DNA of 64,000 bases, taken from the NCBI GenBank assembly GCA_037013685.1, contig CM072886.1, positions 90,198,422-90,262,421 on the forward strand, read 5' to 3'. Made by a program: the position numbers and the translations under genes. The notes beneath the pieces were generated by a model. The model was not told the origin of the DNA, ran no database searches, and was given only the letters and a program-made list of their open reading frames with translations. The DNA comes from Acridotheres tristis. Taxonomy: Eukaryota; Chordata; Aves; Passeriformes; Sturnidae. This document shows positions 12,701 to 26,140 of the stretch, piece after piece (within the stretch, counting starts at the first letter, position 1; each line of letters starts with the position of its first letter).

Positions 12701-13137
12701 AAGGTTAAAAAATGTATGTTTGTCAGGCTTTCTGAGCTATACTTACTACCTTCCATAAATATTCAACTCTAATATGATGACTTATTTTTAAAAATGGCTT
12801 GCAGCACATCTAGTAAAGTATTATTCTTGGGTTTGGAATAATGACTGGCTTAAGAGTAATTTAGCAGACATAAATAAAAATGATAAATTAATATGGTTCT
12901 GCTTTTCAAAGGACTCAAGCGTCCTGCTTGTTTCAGGCTTTAGTAAGTTATCATTCATAAGTTTGTTTTGAAGTTCATTTAAGTATTTTTAAAAAACCCC
13001 AAAAAGCTATATTAAGAATGATTTTATGCATGTTGTGGCTTAGGAACAAATCTGATTTAAAATACTTTTTCATGGCTATTGGAAAGGACCTTCTATGCCC
13101 TCCTTGGAGAAGCCAATCTTTCATCTGGAATTTAATT

Positions 13138-13168
13138 ATTCAAACAAACAAAAAAACAAACAAACAAA
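13138..13168. repeat. CAAA-type short tandem
   Basis: About seven imperfect copies of caaa, with one longer A run in the middle. A simple repeat. Confidence 0.85.
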
Positions 13169-14907
13169 GCTTTATTTTGGGTGAGTTAGAATGTTGCTCC
13201 ATGATATAGTCAGAAAAATGTTCTCAAACAACCATGACAGAAAAACATAATTATGCTCACAAACAGAGTTGTTAGAGATGAATGAGCAATGAGTGGACAG
13301 AATATGTTGCTTGATAAATTTAGCTCTGCCTCTGACTGCCGCTTGTTTGTGAGCTGCTTTGGTCTTCCTTGAATCCGTTTGTTACTCTAAATTAGCCTCC
13401 AGTCATGGTGGCAGCTCCTGTGTGTTCCCACGGCCCTGGGAGCTATGCCAAACGTGTTCTGAGGCAAGCAGAGCCTTCTGAGCAGGCTGGAGGGGATGGG
13501 CCAGAGTCAGGATCCGGTTGTCTTTGGGCAAAGCCTGAATATTCATCTCCTTTTGATATAGAGCCAAATAAATATTACTGGTGTATGACAATACAGATAC
13601 ATTACCCAGGTATAGAAAACAGACTGAGAACATGGAGCGTCTTGATCTCATCAAAGGGAAAAATCGCACCCAAATATGGTGGAGCAACTATCTCTAAAGC
13701 ACATCCTAATCTCAGCAGAATGGAAAAGGAATGGAACCTCTGAGTATGAAAATCTGGTGGTGCAGTTACTGCCCTTGATACAAGCTGTGAGCAAACTTGC
13801 TACCAGCATGTGTGCTCTCACTGGGGAAACATAAATTGAGTCTATAGAGAACTTGAAAGAGCCCATACCAGCTCTCAGCACTGACATTGAAATTATCCTT
13901 ACACTAAGGCACTAGAGTAAGAAAATAGGAAAGAACTCTACCTGTAACACAGCTGCTTACAGTGGGATCAGAATAACCAGCTCATTGTACTCACAATAGT
14001 ATTTGCAAGAATATGCTAATATTCAGAAATTGAATTCTTACCTATTAGATCAACCACAACCTTAAGAAAACAGATTAACACATAACCTAAGGGAACCCAA
14101 TTGTGATTCAGGCCACTGTTGTGCAAGAGAGAAAAAGGACATGTCTTTAAAGGACATGAAAATAAGAGACAAGGCACAGCTAAAACAGAGAATCCAAAAC
14201 AGGCAGGAAGCACATAATGATGTTGGTCACTAAGAGCTGGCTTTAAAAAAGTATTGATTGAAGTATACGACAGCACTGATATTGTAGCTCTGTTATAAGA
14301 TATGCAGTCATATTAAGAAAACAGTTTTAATGAGTATCATTGTGGTGAAGTGCATAGAGACAGTTTCAGAGACATTTTCTAGGCAGCAGAACCACTTGTG
14401 AAAGTGGTTAATATTTTTTAAAAGAACATAAGAAAGCAACCAGATAACAAAAGTATAACAAAATTTCCAACGAAATATTAAAACATAAGAAGGTGTAAAT
14501 TAAGTCTAAGTTATTTCTATGTCAGGAATTCTTAAAAAATACAGTTAATGCAAAGTAGTATTTTAGTAGGTACAGGAACTTTTTACCTCACCTATCTGAT
14601 TTTTACAGTTTTATATATGCTTAAGAGTAAGAAATTATTTTAGTAAGAAAATATGAAGGCATTACAGCAAAACAATTTTATTGTGGCTCAAATATTTTCA
14701 GTTTGTAAACTGCTTGAGAAAAGATGGAAATACATCATGTTGCAAGAAGATATGGGATGATATAGCTCAAGAGAGTACTGTGGTCACAATTAATATTTTG
14801 GATTCCCAGGAAAAGTACTAAACTTTATCTTTGCAGAATGCAACAAGGGAATGAGATCTCTGCCTAATTTGTTATGAAGTGATGCTACTCAGAGTCTACA
14901 GCTGACC

Positions 14908-15238
14908 AAAAGGAGGTTGTACTGAAGAGGTTATTGGCCTCTTCCCTGAAGTAACAAGCGATGGGACAAGAGAAAATGTCCTCGAGTTGCATCAGGAGAG
15001 ATTCAGAATGGATATTATGAAAGCTTTATTCACTGGAATAATTCACTGGAAGGGGTGTCAAACGTTGGACTAGGCTGTCCAGGGAAGTGGTGGAGTCACC
15101 CTCTTTGGAAGTATTGAAAAGATGTGGGTGTGGCACTGAGACACAAGGTTTAGTTGTGGACTTGGCAGTGCTAGAGGAACAGTTGGCCTTCATGATCTTA
15201 ACCATCTTTTCCAACTTAAATGATTCTATGCCATGATA
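14908..15238 (+). mobile_element. CR1 LINE, 3' end fragment
   Basis: The 3' terminal part of a CR1 retrotransposon in plus orientation, truncated at its 5' side as is typical for the family. Recognisable in order are the segment on conserved tandem Lys/Arg-rich C-terminal coding (14940-15000), the stretch ctgtccagggaagtggtgga (15076-15095), and the 3' UTR ending in ccaacttaaatgattctatg. The latter matches the usual CR1 ending of a ccaacc-type block followed by repeated attctatg octamers. Point differences from the remembered consensus are numerous, so the copy is old. No intact frame remains. Confidence 0.85.
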
Positions 15239-18200
15239 ATGTAGGAATTATAATGGGAAGGGGAGAAGTGCCATGGTAATTGCAAAAATCTGTCCTTGTT
15301 TTAGGTCACCTTTATTGACTTCTAATTTGTGCAGATACATGCTGGTGGTCAATTTACCACGAATTAGACAAAAAACAGCCTACAAACGACTGTTTAAAAG
15401 CTGTGCTGGAAGTGGCAAGAAACTCTAAATAAATCTAAAACTATGAGGGGATGCTGAGCAAGCTTGCTTAGTAATCATCTGATAATACCAAGAAATCAAA
15501 CAGTGTAATACTTGGAAACATTTCTTGCTAATAATGCCTTGTGAATGATGTGCAGCAGAAGCATGATTTTCTATTTCTCTAATGAGCATATTTAGGCACC
15601 AACAACCACTGGGGAGAAGCAATGCTGCATGTCTGTATCTGGGTCTACACATTTTTATGAGGATGTATGATGAACACATATGATAAGGATGAGAAACATC
15701 AGGTGTTGAGACTCACTTTTTGGTGAGGAAAGAGAGCTGATATATAAAAATAGATCTTTGATAAAGATTTCAGGGGGGTTAATGAAGATTAATACCTGTG
15801 AAAGTAATGATTTCTGACCATTTATGTGGGCTGAAGTGCTGTGGTGTTAGAATAAAAGCTGATTGAATATCTCGTGGTGGGCTTCTAATGTGTTTTTTAA
15901 ATGAGTGGCTCACCACAGTGAAAAAGTACAGCACAGAGTGAACATAGACTGAAGAGTTTAATGTAAAATACCTGCAACAGGAAGAATGTGACTATGGCAA
16001 GTTGTTAGAGTGCTTCAGGATGCCTAACATCCTTTCTGTTTCCTTGTCAGCCCTGGTTGTTATTCTTTTAAAATATGTGATATGAAGAATTTAATAACAT
16101 TTCTGCTCCTAGATGCAGACGAAGCTAATGGAAGAAGATGACAGTGGTTATATCCAGCTAAGAAAAAATCTCAGAACCATAATACTTGCATGTATGTCCA
16201 GTATCTGCTCACTAAAACTGCTCTTAAATTTTTACTGAATTTGCTATTTTGCAAAGCAAGTTCCTAGAGCACACTTGTCATGAATAGATGTGAAGAACAG
16301 ACCCCACAGGGTCATACAAGATAAAGTGAATGGAGTTTTCTCTCTTAGATATTTGCACTATTTTACTTCTTTTGATCTAATTTGTTTTTTATTTTTCTCT
16401 CTCTTTCTGGGCCTTGAACTTCACTTACTGTGTATGGAGGTTAGAACTTCTTGATAAATCCGATTAATTTGTAACCAGTTGGCATCTACGGAACACACAC
16501 TACATCTTTACATAAAACCCCTTCTGAAATAGTTGTTGCATATATAACAACAGTCAGTGTTTGAATGTGCATTTTTTGGTAGGACCATTGTGCACAAACA
16601 GAAACAAGATCTATTAGAATTACATTTCCATTAATTTTTAACTTTTTAAAAATTAAAATATATCCAATGGCTTAGTCCCAATTCCAGATGTCTATCTGAG
16701 CCAGGCAAACCATGAGATTTCTGAATCACTGAAAAACTAGTTAATTGACTGTAAACTCACAGTACTTTTTGTGATATGATTGCAGGTTAATCTGAGGGAA
16801 GAGACTCTGGAAAAAAGGACTCACACGATTTGGGATAAGAGATGACAAGCGGCCAAGAATGTTTGCTGTAGATACAAGGACATCTACTTGTAGAAGATGG
16901 TGGAACATGGATGACATGGATACAGTTCAGCTTAGAATTCAACTATAAGAAATCATTTGAAGCCAATGAGTTTGTACATGAAACAAAGAAAGAACCAGTA
17001 AAGTCCATGTGAAAGAATCTTTCATACCCTCTCTGTTTTAATGCAGTAACAAGAAATATTTGTATTTTTATTTCTTAAAAGAGCTATTTTTCAGGCAAAT
17101 ATTTCTTGATTTCTTTTGATGTCAGAATACATAATTTGAAATTAAAGATCCACTAACTTTTCACTGAAAAGACAAAACAATTAAATTATTAAAATGATAT
17201 TTAACTGTTAATGTATGCTGTTATATTTACTACATAGGTACTATTACATTTAAATAATATTTTTAATCTGTATTTTCCCTGGTGGCATATTTTTCATACA
17301 TCTGGTATTAATACACTTGTGTGAGAATTTTCTTAAGGATTCTCAAAATTCTATTCCCTGTGGTTAACCCCCATATTGTGGATAAAATAAGCAATATATC
17401 ATTTACCAGACACACTGAGTAGCTGTAATTCATGGGATTCAGAGTTCATCTTATTATTTGAACAATGGTAGCTATCACTAGGCTTCATATTGCTTCCTCA
17501 GTACTATGATGTTCCACTCTTTATAGCACATCAAATTTCCTTGGTGTTTGCAGTTCTGTAAAGCTGTCTGCTAGACAAAGTGAAAGGAGGAGTAAGAAAG
17601 CCATGTTTATAAAGTCAGGGTTCAGGGCAAACCTTAGATCATCTTTTCACAGGCAAAAATAGTACCTATAATTCAAAAGAACTACATCAGAATAATTAAG
17701 ATCAGAGAATGACCCTTCAGGACACATCCTGGTGACTCTTTCTCTGACCTTTTGTACAGCTCTGTAGCAGAAATGGGGCAGGGAGATACTCCCGAGGGGT
17801 TACACAGAGATCCTCATGACATGAAGGATATGTGGGTGCCATTAAACTGATGCATCAGTTCTGTCTCTGCATTTCCACCCAAGGGATGTCTGAGCTTGGC
17901 TGGGATCAATGGCAAGTGCTGGCGAGCATGATAGGAACTGCTGTGTGAGAGAAAGCCCTATAAAAGAACAAATAAATTATGGGTATAACCTAGTCATATA
18001 AAATACTCCCAGACACATGTGGAACCAGGAGGTTTGTGTAACTTTCTGTAACCTCTGGCTGGAAATGGCACAGATCTTTCCATAGGGGGAAAAATATGGC
18101 CCTTCTGAAATAATGGTTGAGTGCTACCACACAGATTTTCTGTTCTGGTGTGGGGCCTGATAAGGCTTCCAGTGTTTGCCTAAAGTTTCAGGACTGGCAC

Positions 18201-20359
18201 TACTTGTCCCCTTTTGGGGGGGAAAGGAAGAAAAAGAATTATATGGCTGCTTCAAAAGCTTTTGCTGACTTGAGAATCACTTAATTCAGCTCTTTATTGA
18301 CTCTTGCTAAGGAAACAGATCGACAGGGCTTTCACCAGAATAATTTAGGGGAGAGTTACGTGTGGCAAGAAGAACAGCATTTTCAAAATTGTTCTGGCTC
18401 TGCAGTGAAATAGCCATGGGACCTGGTCGTCAATTTATTGGAGCAGGGATTTGTTTTCTGGGTATGCATAGCAAAAAGGAAACTTCACCCCTTTCTTTTC
18501 TCAAAATCTTGGTCCTATTTTGATAATGGCATTAATAAAGAAGGCCAGGAAAGAGCAGAGTTGTGAAGAAAAATCTACTTTATCACCATAATTTCTCAGC
18601 AGTGCTCATATTGATGCCACTACTTAGGGAGAACATTTTGGACCTCAAAAGGCACATCAGAACACTTCATTGGCCAAAATGGAGGATGCTGGTTATCCCA
18701 CACTGCAGTGTGTGAGTGTTGCTCAGTCACCACTTTTTGTTCCCAAGGAGGTAACACATCTGGGTAGGATGTGGATCTTCACTTTCTCCACTGAAAGTCA
18801 TGTAGCTAGAGCGACCTGAAAATGCTGTTTGTTACCAAATTATTAATAGTTTTTGTGTCTGAATCTTGCAGCTTTGCAAAGCTCCCTGTAGATGAGTACA
18901 GATTATTGCTAGTCCAGGTATATCCTGAAATTCAATGAGGCTTGGTCGCTTTGAAATTATATCACTCTCAAGTAGAGCATGGCCAGATTTCCTTTGATTT
19001 CAAACAGCTGTAATTTTTCCATACATATTAACATTGATGGTGTGCAGTAAGTCTCAGGAGTTTCCTGGAAGCTGGCAAATATTTTCTATGTCAGTAACGT
19101 GAACCAAGAGATGTCTAGTGTTGCTAAGCTGAGTGAAATGCTTTTTACTGCTTTCTTTGTACAGAGAATAAATAAAAATATTTGTTAAACCTAGGTTGTT
19201 TTAACTTAAAAGGTATCAACTCGATATTGATGTTTTCCAAACAGAAACTAATTTTTTTAATTCAAAAAATTCAATCTTAGAAGCTAATTACTTTTAATAG
19301 TGAAATAGATGAAAAATTATTTAAAAATTAAATGAACCCACAACAAACAAAAAACCCCCACCCAAGTTTAACAATTTCATTTGGAATGGAACAGCTTTCG
19401 GTCTTTTATTTTACTGTGGAAAAAATAGCCAATGGCTGATTGTCAAATAGCATAAGTCAGATGTTTGTGCTGCCCTAGTTATAATCACCTTTCAGTTCTG
19501 TGACAATTGAAGACAATTTACATGTTTGATGCTCTTTTTCTTATGGCTCATTTTTACTGAGAAAATAAATATAACCCATGTCCTCAAACTGTGCATTTTT
19601 TAAATAATGAGAAAGATGCTTACTTGCAAGTATAAAAGCTTGAAATTGTGAACAAAAGTGGTATTTTTAGCCATGACACAAGGTTTGCTGTGGAAGGCTG
19701 TGTGCATCCATGAAAGTGATTAATGCTCAGTCCTGGCTGCAAAGGGATAAAAACATTCTTTGACATTTTCTATCTTACATCATGCTGTGTTCACCCTTTT
19801 TCATAAGCAAATCTTTGCAAAAGAGACAACTACCTGTACCTGCTTTCCCCATCTAATACAATTTTCCAGAGCTTCATGTGAAAAAAAGTAATTTTCTCTA
19901 CCTCTAGTTTGCAGAGTAGCAGCAGCAATTGATGTTAGTGTTGTAGTTCTTAATGCTAGCTTGCCGGCCTTATTTTTCAAAAATTGCTGAGGTGCTATCT
20001 AAATTTTAAAATACTTGAATTTTACTTACAATATCCTTAGAGCATTGATTTCTTTTCAGTATAAATATTTGCATTAATTCAAACTTCAATAAAAAAAGAA
20101 GAAATTTCCCTCCCCCTTTTCTAAGGAGCACTTAAGGAAATGTGTTTAGAAATGCCATACTGAAAGTTTTCACCCTTTGAATTGCACACTGTCCAGTCCT
20201 GCTCTTTGTGGTTCCTGGAGCTTCCAGTTGAGATCTGGGTCTTACTCCTGCAAGCACTCACTGTACATAATCAGAAGCAATCCTGTTTCCAAGACCTTCA
20301 AGGCAAATGAAGCAAGACAGGAAAAATAAGCACCAGTGTTCCTGCTTTTTCCAGCTGGG
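15239..20359. other. Unique AT-rich noncoding DNA, nothing recognised
   Basis: About five kilobases without a gene, microsatellite or recognisable transposon, and with unusually few open frames longer than 60 codons. Composition is uniform and AT-rich. Some parts (17.7-18.4 kb) are less AT-rich, but no repeat family could be named. Confidence 0.55.
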
Positions 20360-20480
20360 CACTAAGGGACTGAGTGATTAGGATACTTGCCCAGTGTCAG
20401 TAAAGTTTATTGCAGTAACAGGAATTGAACATATGTCTTCATTTTCCCAGGCTCCTGCTTTAAATAGAGACCCTCTTTCC
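20360..20480 (-). mobile_element. Ancient MIR-like SINE relic
   Basis: The plus strand here reads like the reverse complement of the conserved 5'-core region of MIR, the old tRNA-derived SINE of amniotes. The segment acttgcccagtgtcag (20385-20400) corresponds to the part usually read as acttgcccaaggtcac, and ggaattgaacatatgtctt (20421-20439) corresponds to the part around the tRNA B box, usually ggattcgaacccaggtct. The order and spacing of both blocks match. Further similarity is weak, as expected for a copy of great age. Assignment is by eye only. Confidence 0.5.
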
Positions 20481-22280
20481 TTCTGTGAAACCTTATTCTG
20501 TCTGAAATGCTGTATTCAAAATTCATAATGGTTGAACCTGAATATTTGAACATATGTTTTTCAAATTTGTTATATTTTTGCAAACTTCAAAATAATTTGC
20601 TACTATTGTGTCTTCAAAGGCAATTAAATAGTCTGGGCCAAGATGTCAGGCCACAGTTTCAAAAACTTTTGCCAGCAAAAATATCTTTCTTGTGCAAACA
20701 AATCAATATTTATGTGTCCTAGCTGGACATTTGCATGAACAAATATGAGTTTTGCCTGGGCAAACAGTGATGTATGAAGACTCCATTGGCATGTCTCAGG
20801 TTTAACTAAACATGTTTTCTTGCAATATGTAAAGTGTCCATTTTGAAAGTGTAGTCTTTTATTACATAAGGAGAATGATGAATTTCATATTAGTAAAATT
20901 TGGAGAAATCAATACTAATGGGACAGAGAAGAAATGTTTGAGTCAATATTTTCTACTAATTTTTTTTAAGTTTAGCAATTTTTCCTCTTAGAAGAGGAAG
21001 ATTATTATTTTCTTCTTCTGCAGGGTACTCCTTATATTCACCATAATTTCTAGATGCAAGTTCTCCTACACAAATCATTAATTCAATGTCTATTTAGATT
21101 CCTGGTTTTGAATGACATGCTTTGGTTCAGGGCAATAAATCAACAACTTTTGAGGGGGCAGGGAAGGGAGAAAAATCCTGTGATTTTAATTTCCACAGAA
21201 GGGCTGTTTGTGTTCTTTTGCAGAGGATTTGTCTTGGTTATCCTTGTTGGCTATAACTGCCCACTAACATAAAATAAAAGATCCTAACTTGAGAACTGGA
21301 GACTGTCTAAAGTTTATGGAATTTAAATACATTTAAATAAATATCATCTCATCTGAAGTGCAAGTCTCCTGTCCAGACTGGGAGGTCTTGTTTCCTTCAC
21401 TCCTTCTAGAGCCCTGGAATTCAATCCAGAAAAAGAAGTAGGTCCAAATTTAAAACTGCAATCCAAAAAACCTCTGCTTACTTGCTACCAACTCATAGGA
21501 CTGTCTATAAACTCGATGGTGTGATTTATTTTTTTTCTTCAGGCATTCTTAGGTACCTGAAACATGTGCCTCTCCTTTAGATCATCTTATGAAATCCTTT
21601 TTCTGCCACTCCCTTCAGTAGAGGGCTGTGAGAGACAAAGGGATGGTCTATCTTACAGACTAGATTATTTCTATAAAGAGTCAAAAATCTGGATCAATTC
21701 CTTCCTTGACTCATTCCTTTCCTTTGAAAATTCAGTTGAACCAAACCTTCCACTGATCCCAGCCAATAATGGAGGAGAAGCCTCACATTTTTTTATTTGC
21801 TATTGCAGACAGCACCAGTGATGTTTCCCAACTTTTAGCCAACTGCAGAGGTGTTCCACCAGCTTCACTGAAAATGTGTTGATAGTGATACTGCAGTCCC
21901 TGTGGTCATGCACAGTACAGTCATACCCTTGAGACCATTGCACCCCTGCTATCATCTCCAGTTCCCTTTGTGTTAGCTGGCAACAGGGACCTTCAATGTA
22001 TTCCCCTCTTTCTTGTGGTCCACCAGGACAAGGGTAAAACAAAGCCAGATTGGCCCACTTTTGGGAACCTTCTTGAAACAACCACAGCAGGGGTTTGTTT
22101 TCAAGAATGTTGAGCAGCATAAGCTAGCCTGGCGTCAAGAGTATTCTTACACAAGATTTCTTTCACACAATAATTTTACCTTTGCTGAGAGAATCCATTC
22201 CCCTTCCTATCTTTTGTTGTTACATAATTGTCACAGGAAGAGTGTGAGCTTCAGGCAAGGTGTGCCTTAGCCTCAGGTTT
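20481..22280. other. Unique noncoding DNA, no gene seen
   Basis: No gene is supported. A 106-codon frame on the minus strand (21800-22120) has no domain I can name, and the opposite strand carries an overlapping 85-codon frame. The 21.8-22.28 kb part is less AT-rich and could be the edge of an insertion continuing into the next block, but no family was recognised. Confidence 0.45.
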
Positions 22281-23214
22281 TGGCAACAGTTCAAATTTCA
22301 GGAACCACTCTGGCCTGCACATTCTAAGGATGACAGATCAGGTCTATTTATAAAACGAGTTATTTATTAAACAAACAAGAGATAACAGATGAAAGATCAT
22401 AATCAGAATTGCTCACCACACAGTAAAAAACGAAAAAGAACTACTAGTAGATTACAGCATAACATAAAATAGTGTATGATATCAAGATACCTATATTAAA
22501 GCTAGCAAAAGAAATAGTATTGATCAGGAGTTGAATGTAACTTATCACTGAAATGATGATAACATGCATAGATTCCTTCACTTAATCCCTGGGGAGTAAC
22601 CACAAAGCAGGTGTCCTTACTCATGGGAGAAACTCCACATATTTCCAGGGAAACATATAGAAGATTTCTGCTTTATGAAAATTTGGTGCAAAGTAAGTGT
22701 CTGTCATGTCTGTCTTAAAAATCTTAGAGGGGAGGGCAACAAGAAACGAGGGATGGGACAACAAAAATAACGGGGGGCGAGGTCCTCCAAGAAATGTGGT
22801 CAGCACGGGAGTCATCATCATAATTGGCTGAATTAAATGAGATGATACTCATCGTATAAAAAGCTAAAGGTAAAAAAAACCGACGGCAGATATAAGATAT
22901 TTTCCAATCTCACACAGTGGGCGGGGGGTCCTCTGGTGGAAACAAAGTTAAGGGGGCTACCTCTCCAGAATAGACGCAAGGGATCACAACCCCTCAAGGT
23001 CGAAAAAAACATACCAAAGAGGCAAATCCAAAAGAAAAAGAAAACAAGAAAACGGCGCAACAAGAATAGAAACAGGAAAATGAAGGAAAGGAACGGAAAA
23101 GGCGTAGAGAAGGACAAAATTTATAAGTTATAAAATGTGAACCAGGAACAAGCAGACAGGAGTTTTAATTTTTTTTTTTGTACTTGTCAAAACTGGGGGT
23201 TTTTTTTCCCAAAA

Positions 23215-23246
<32 letters not shown>

Positions 23247-23250
23247 AAAG
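22281..23250. mobile_element. Compositionally odd block, possible LTR or recent insertion
   Basis: This block differs from its surroundings. I count 14 CpG dinucleotides between 22741 and 23110, whereas flanking kilobases show only scattered ones. Its second half is strongly purine-rich and yields a Lys/Arg-rich 65-codon frame (22936-23133) that has no domain. A TATA-like tataaaaag lies at 22855-22863, and an inverted aataaa-type signal lies near 22363, so orientation is ambiguous. CpG retention in otherwise CpG-poor DNA suggests a young insertion or a sequence kept unmethylated. No gag, pol or env remnant, primer-binding site or target-site duplication could be identified, so the LTR reading is only one option. 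Confidence 0.3.
23214..23248. repeat. GAAA microsatellite
   Basis: Thirty-five bases with perfect period 4, flanked on the left by runs of T (23168-23179) and of G then T (about 23195-23207). It marks the right edge of the purine-rich block. It may have grown from an A-rich tail, although no retroposon body is identified. Confidence 0.9.
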
Positions 23251-23538
23251 AAAACCACAAATGTGACTACTTGCTCTTTCAGAATGATTATGGTTTTTGT
23301 GCAAGAAATTATGTCCCCTGTACAAAAATTGTCTTCAATTCTTCCATCTCCACAACAGTCAGAAATTTAGCTCAGCTTCAGTGTAATTCTTCCTCTCCTT
23401 GGGAAGGTAACCTCACAGGTAAAGAGAGATGCCTTATCCGTTACTAAAATCTGTACTCACAGCAATGATAGAAAGAAAAAGGAGAGAGCATAGGTGAGAA
23501 GAAGAGAAGTATACCATAAATATTGTCTGTGATGAACA
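23251..23538. other. Short noncoding spacer
   Basis: About 290 bases between the GAAA repeat and a CR1 tail. No gene or repeat is recognised, and CpG density returns to the low background. Confidence 0.5.
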
Positions 23539-23673
23539 TCTTCAAGTAAAATAAGCAGCCTGATCTAGTTGAATAAATAGCCTGATGTAGTCTCCGCTCG
23601 TTGGAGAGAGGGTGACTGAAGTAGATGACTTTTAAAGGTCTCTTCCAAACTAAACTCTGTTATGATTCTATAA
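23539..23673 (+). mobile_element. CR1 LINE, short 3' tail
   Basis: Last part of a CR1 3' UTR in plus orientation. The stretch gcagcctgatctagttgaa (23555-23573) corresponds to the agcaacctggtctagtggaa block of CR1. The segment gatgacttttaaaggtctct followed by tccaaactaaactctgttat and gattctata matches the terminal block with its octamer. Between them the usual short segment is altered: gcctgat and ctag-like words appear twice (about 23557 and 23580), suggesting a small local duplication. Confidence 0.7.
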
Positions 23674-26140
23674 AAGTACTATGCAGAGTCAGGTCTGAAA
23701 TGGTCACAGCAAATCTTGGAAGCAATGAGGCAGTGGGCTCAGAAATCAGTCTGCCCTTCCTTATGTTTATCAAAATCAGAAATCCATGTTTGTGTTGGAT
23801 ATCTAGGATCCTTACTGTTTATACAGAGAATAAACCACCCCTGGAAGATGAATCATTTAATCCTGAAGTAGGTTGTGTATAAGATAAGTGAACCATCATT
23901 TGGAGAGGTTTGTTACACTTCAGTGACCTCAAGACAGCTGAAGATGACTGCCATTACTCATAATACTGAATTGTCTGAAGCCAGGTGACATGAACTCTAT
24001 ATCCAGCATTCTAAAGAACCTATCAGCTCTTCTGAGTCCCATCATTAACAAAACAAGCAGAGCTGAGTTGATTTCTTACCTGACGCAGAGTACCAAGGTC
24101 CCACTGCCAAGGTTGCAATGACTCACAGTCTCCCTTATCGAGGTGAAGATCTGTCTGTGATGTTTTACATCTTAGTACATGGAATCATATTCCTCTCACC
24201 TCACTACAGCTGACTTTGTCATCCATGCTGGCACTGGAAAGCAATGAGAACTATTAGCATGGGATCCACTTGACCTATCTTAAAAGTTTGCTTAAGGTGA
24301 AGAACAGCATCTCCATAGTTTGTTTTAATTAGACTGACTAGATGCCCATTGACTCTAAGAACAATTTACAGTGATTAAGTCCTGTGTAAATGTTCTCATT
24401 GTACATTTCAACCACCTGGCAAATCGTGTTCCGAAGACATGAAGTGGTTGATTCCACCTTAACTTATCAAAGTTTTAGAGGAAACTTAGAGAATCCAAAG
24501 ATTTGTAGAAAATAGCTGTTATTTTGCTTGGTGTTCCTACTTCTGACCTGTTTTGCTCCTCATACTGCTGCCATTGCCACTTTCCATTGGAGTAACATGG
24601 AACATATGTGTCAGGGCATACAGAGCAGAGCGGGGCACATTACTTCTCCCAGGAAGCTTGGTTCTGGTTTCCCAAGGCTGTGCTCTCCTCAGGCATCAGT
24701 GGTGCATCAATTGCAGAAAGCACTCAGCATGCCTGAAAAGCAAGTTATTTTGACTTAGGTGTTTTCCATGCAGTTTGAATGCTCTTGTTCCAGGCTTTAG
24801 CTGTGAAGGAAGGGTGGTTGTGACACTGGGCTTTGTGTTGGAACATAAAGTAAAGAAAACACTCCCATTTTTATTACCCAGAATGAAGGATTCTCTCTTT
24901 TCCCTCCTAACTGCTACTCAGATTTTAGAAGAAGAAAAGGCTAGCACATTTTTTGGCACAGAAACACTTCCAGATTGTGTCTTATTTCTTTGAACTATGC
25001 AGGCTAAGATAATGATATAAGGATAATTATATTTCCTGCTTCAAACTGAAGTTGATAGGAGAGAAATATCCTTCTGTGTGGAGCTTCTACATCATGTTTA
25101 AAACATCTGTTATTAGCTGAAGCCAGAAAGACCTATGCATGTACTTAATGAATATATTTAAAGAATAGAGAACACAACCAGCATTAAAAATTAAAAAAGC
25201 CTTTTTCTCCTTATATTAGCTAATCTGATATTTCAGTTGCATCAACAGTGAAATTGTCAATGATATATCCCATGCTGATCACGAGTGTACCAGAAAAGTA
25301 ATTCACTAGCAGTTTCAAGACATGCAGTTTCCAGAAAAAGACAACAGAAAATTTCTCTTTATACAAAAAGACACAAAAGTTCTTACCACATGAAAAACAA
25401 AAAAGAAGCTTAAAGACAAGTAGGGAATGGTTCTTTAGAAACAAGCTCACCAAAAAGCAAAGAAAACCCTTTGTTTTAGACTGTTCCTCTAATCATTCAA
25501 CTCCGCGTGCAGTAGAGATTAGGTCTAGAAATCAAGAGGCTGTTTCCTGAGGGCTGCTAAGCTCCATCCCTGAGGGAGAATGGTAAGGCTGTCTAAAACC
25601 TCTCTACAGCCCCTGTCACTATTCAGGGAAGCTGAGTAGTGATATATTGAAGGCTGCTTCAAAATTAGTTATTAGACAGATGGTTGCAAAGGGCCTGGAT
25701 TGCCCCTCTTAGAGGTTTTGCCCATTTTAAAGCCATACTGAGTGAACATAGATCATGCAAATGAAAAACTATTAATAAGGAAACTTCTTGGAACTTAGAA
25801 GAAGACTTTTTCTGAGGATCTTTGTTGCTGGGAGGGGAGCTGGGGGAAGAGCACTCCAGTAATGCAACAGTAAGCAGTCAGGCGTGGCTGGCATTTGGCC
25901 GTCTGCTGGAACATGAAGCAGCAGGACTTCTGTGTGACAACTGGTGCGACAAGTCTAGCAAAATGTCTTGCGAAATAAATGAAAGCCATCTCCTGAAATG
26001 AAGAATGGTGGTGGACTGAGATTGATTGTGCTCACAAAAAATATCTGAGGTATGAATCCTTCCTCTTATCATTTCACCTATAATGCTTTCATGAGAGAAA
26101 ACCAGAATGTAAAATCTTACATTACCAAATTAATTCCTCT
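23674..26140. other. Unique noncoding DNA, nothing recognised
   Basis: No gene or recognisable transposon. Open frames are below 90 codons and show no domain. The 25.80-25.99 kb part contains more CpG than average and looks non-repetitive, but carries no identifiable feature. Confidence 0.5.

Larger units (their letters stand above)
10614..14907. other. Unique AT-rich noncoding DNA, one weak exon-like segment
   Basis: No gene is supported. It contains an exon-like open segment (12029-12200, listed separately), a poly-T run at about 12686-12700, a CAAA-rich tract at 13138-13168 and a GC-richer patch at 13400-13520. Frames of 94 and 112 codons on opposite strands overlap around 13405-13740. 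Neither has a domain, and such overlap is typical of chance open frames. Confidence 0.5.

Noticed and set aside
21800..22120. 106-codon minus frame with Cys and His that suggested a retroviral gag zinc knuckle
   Set aside because: Cys/His spacing does not fit the knuckle pattern, and no neighbouring retroviral region was seen.
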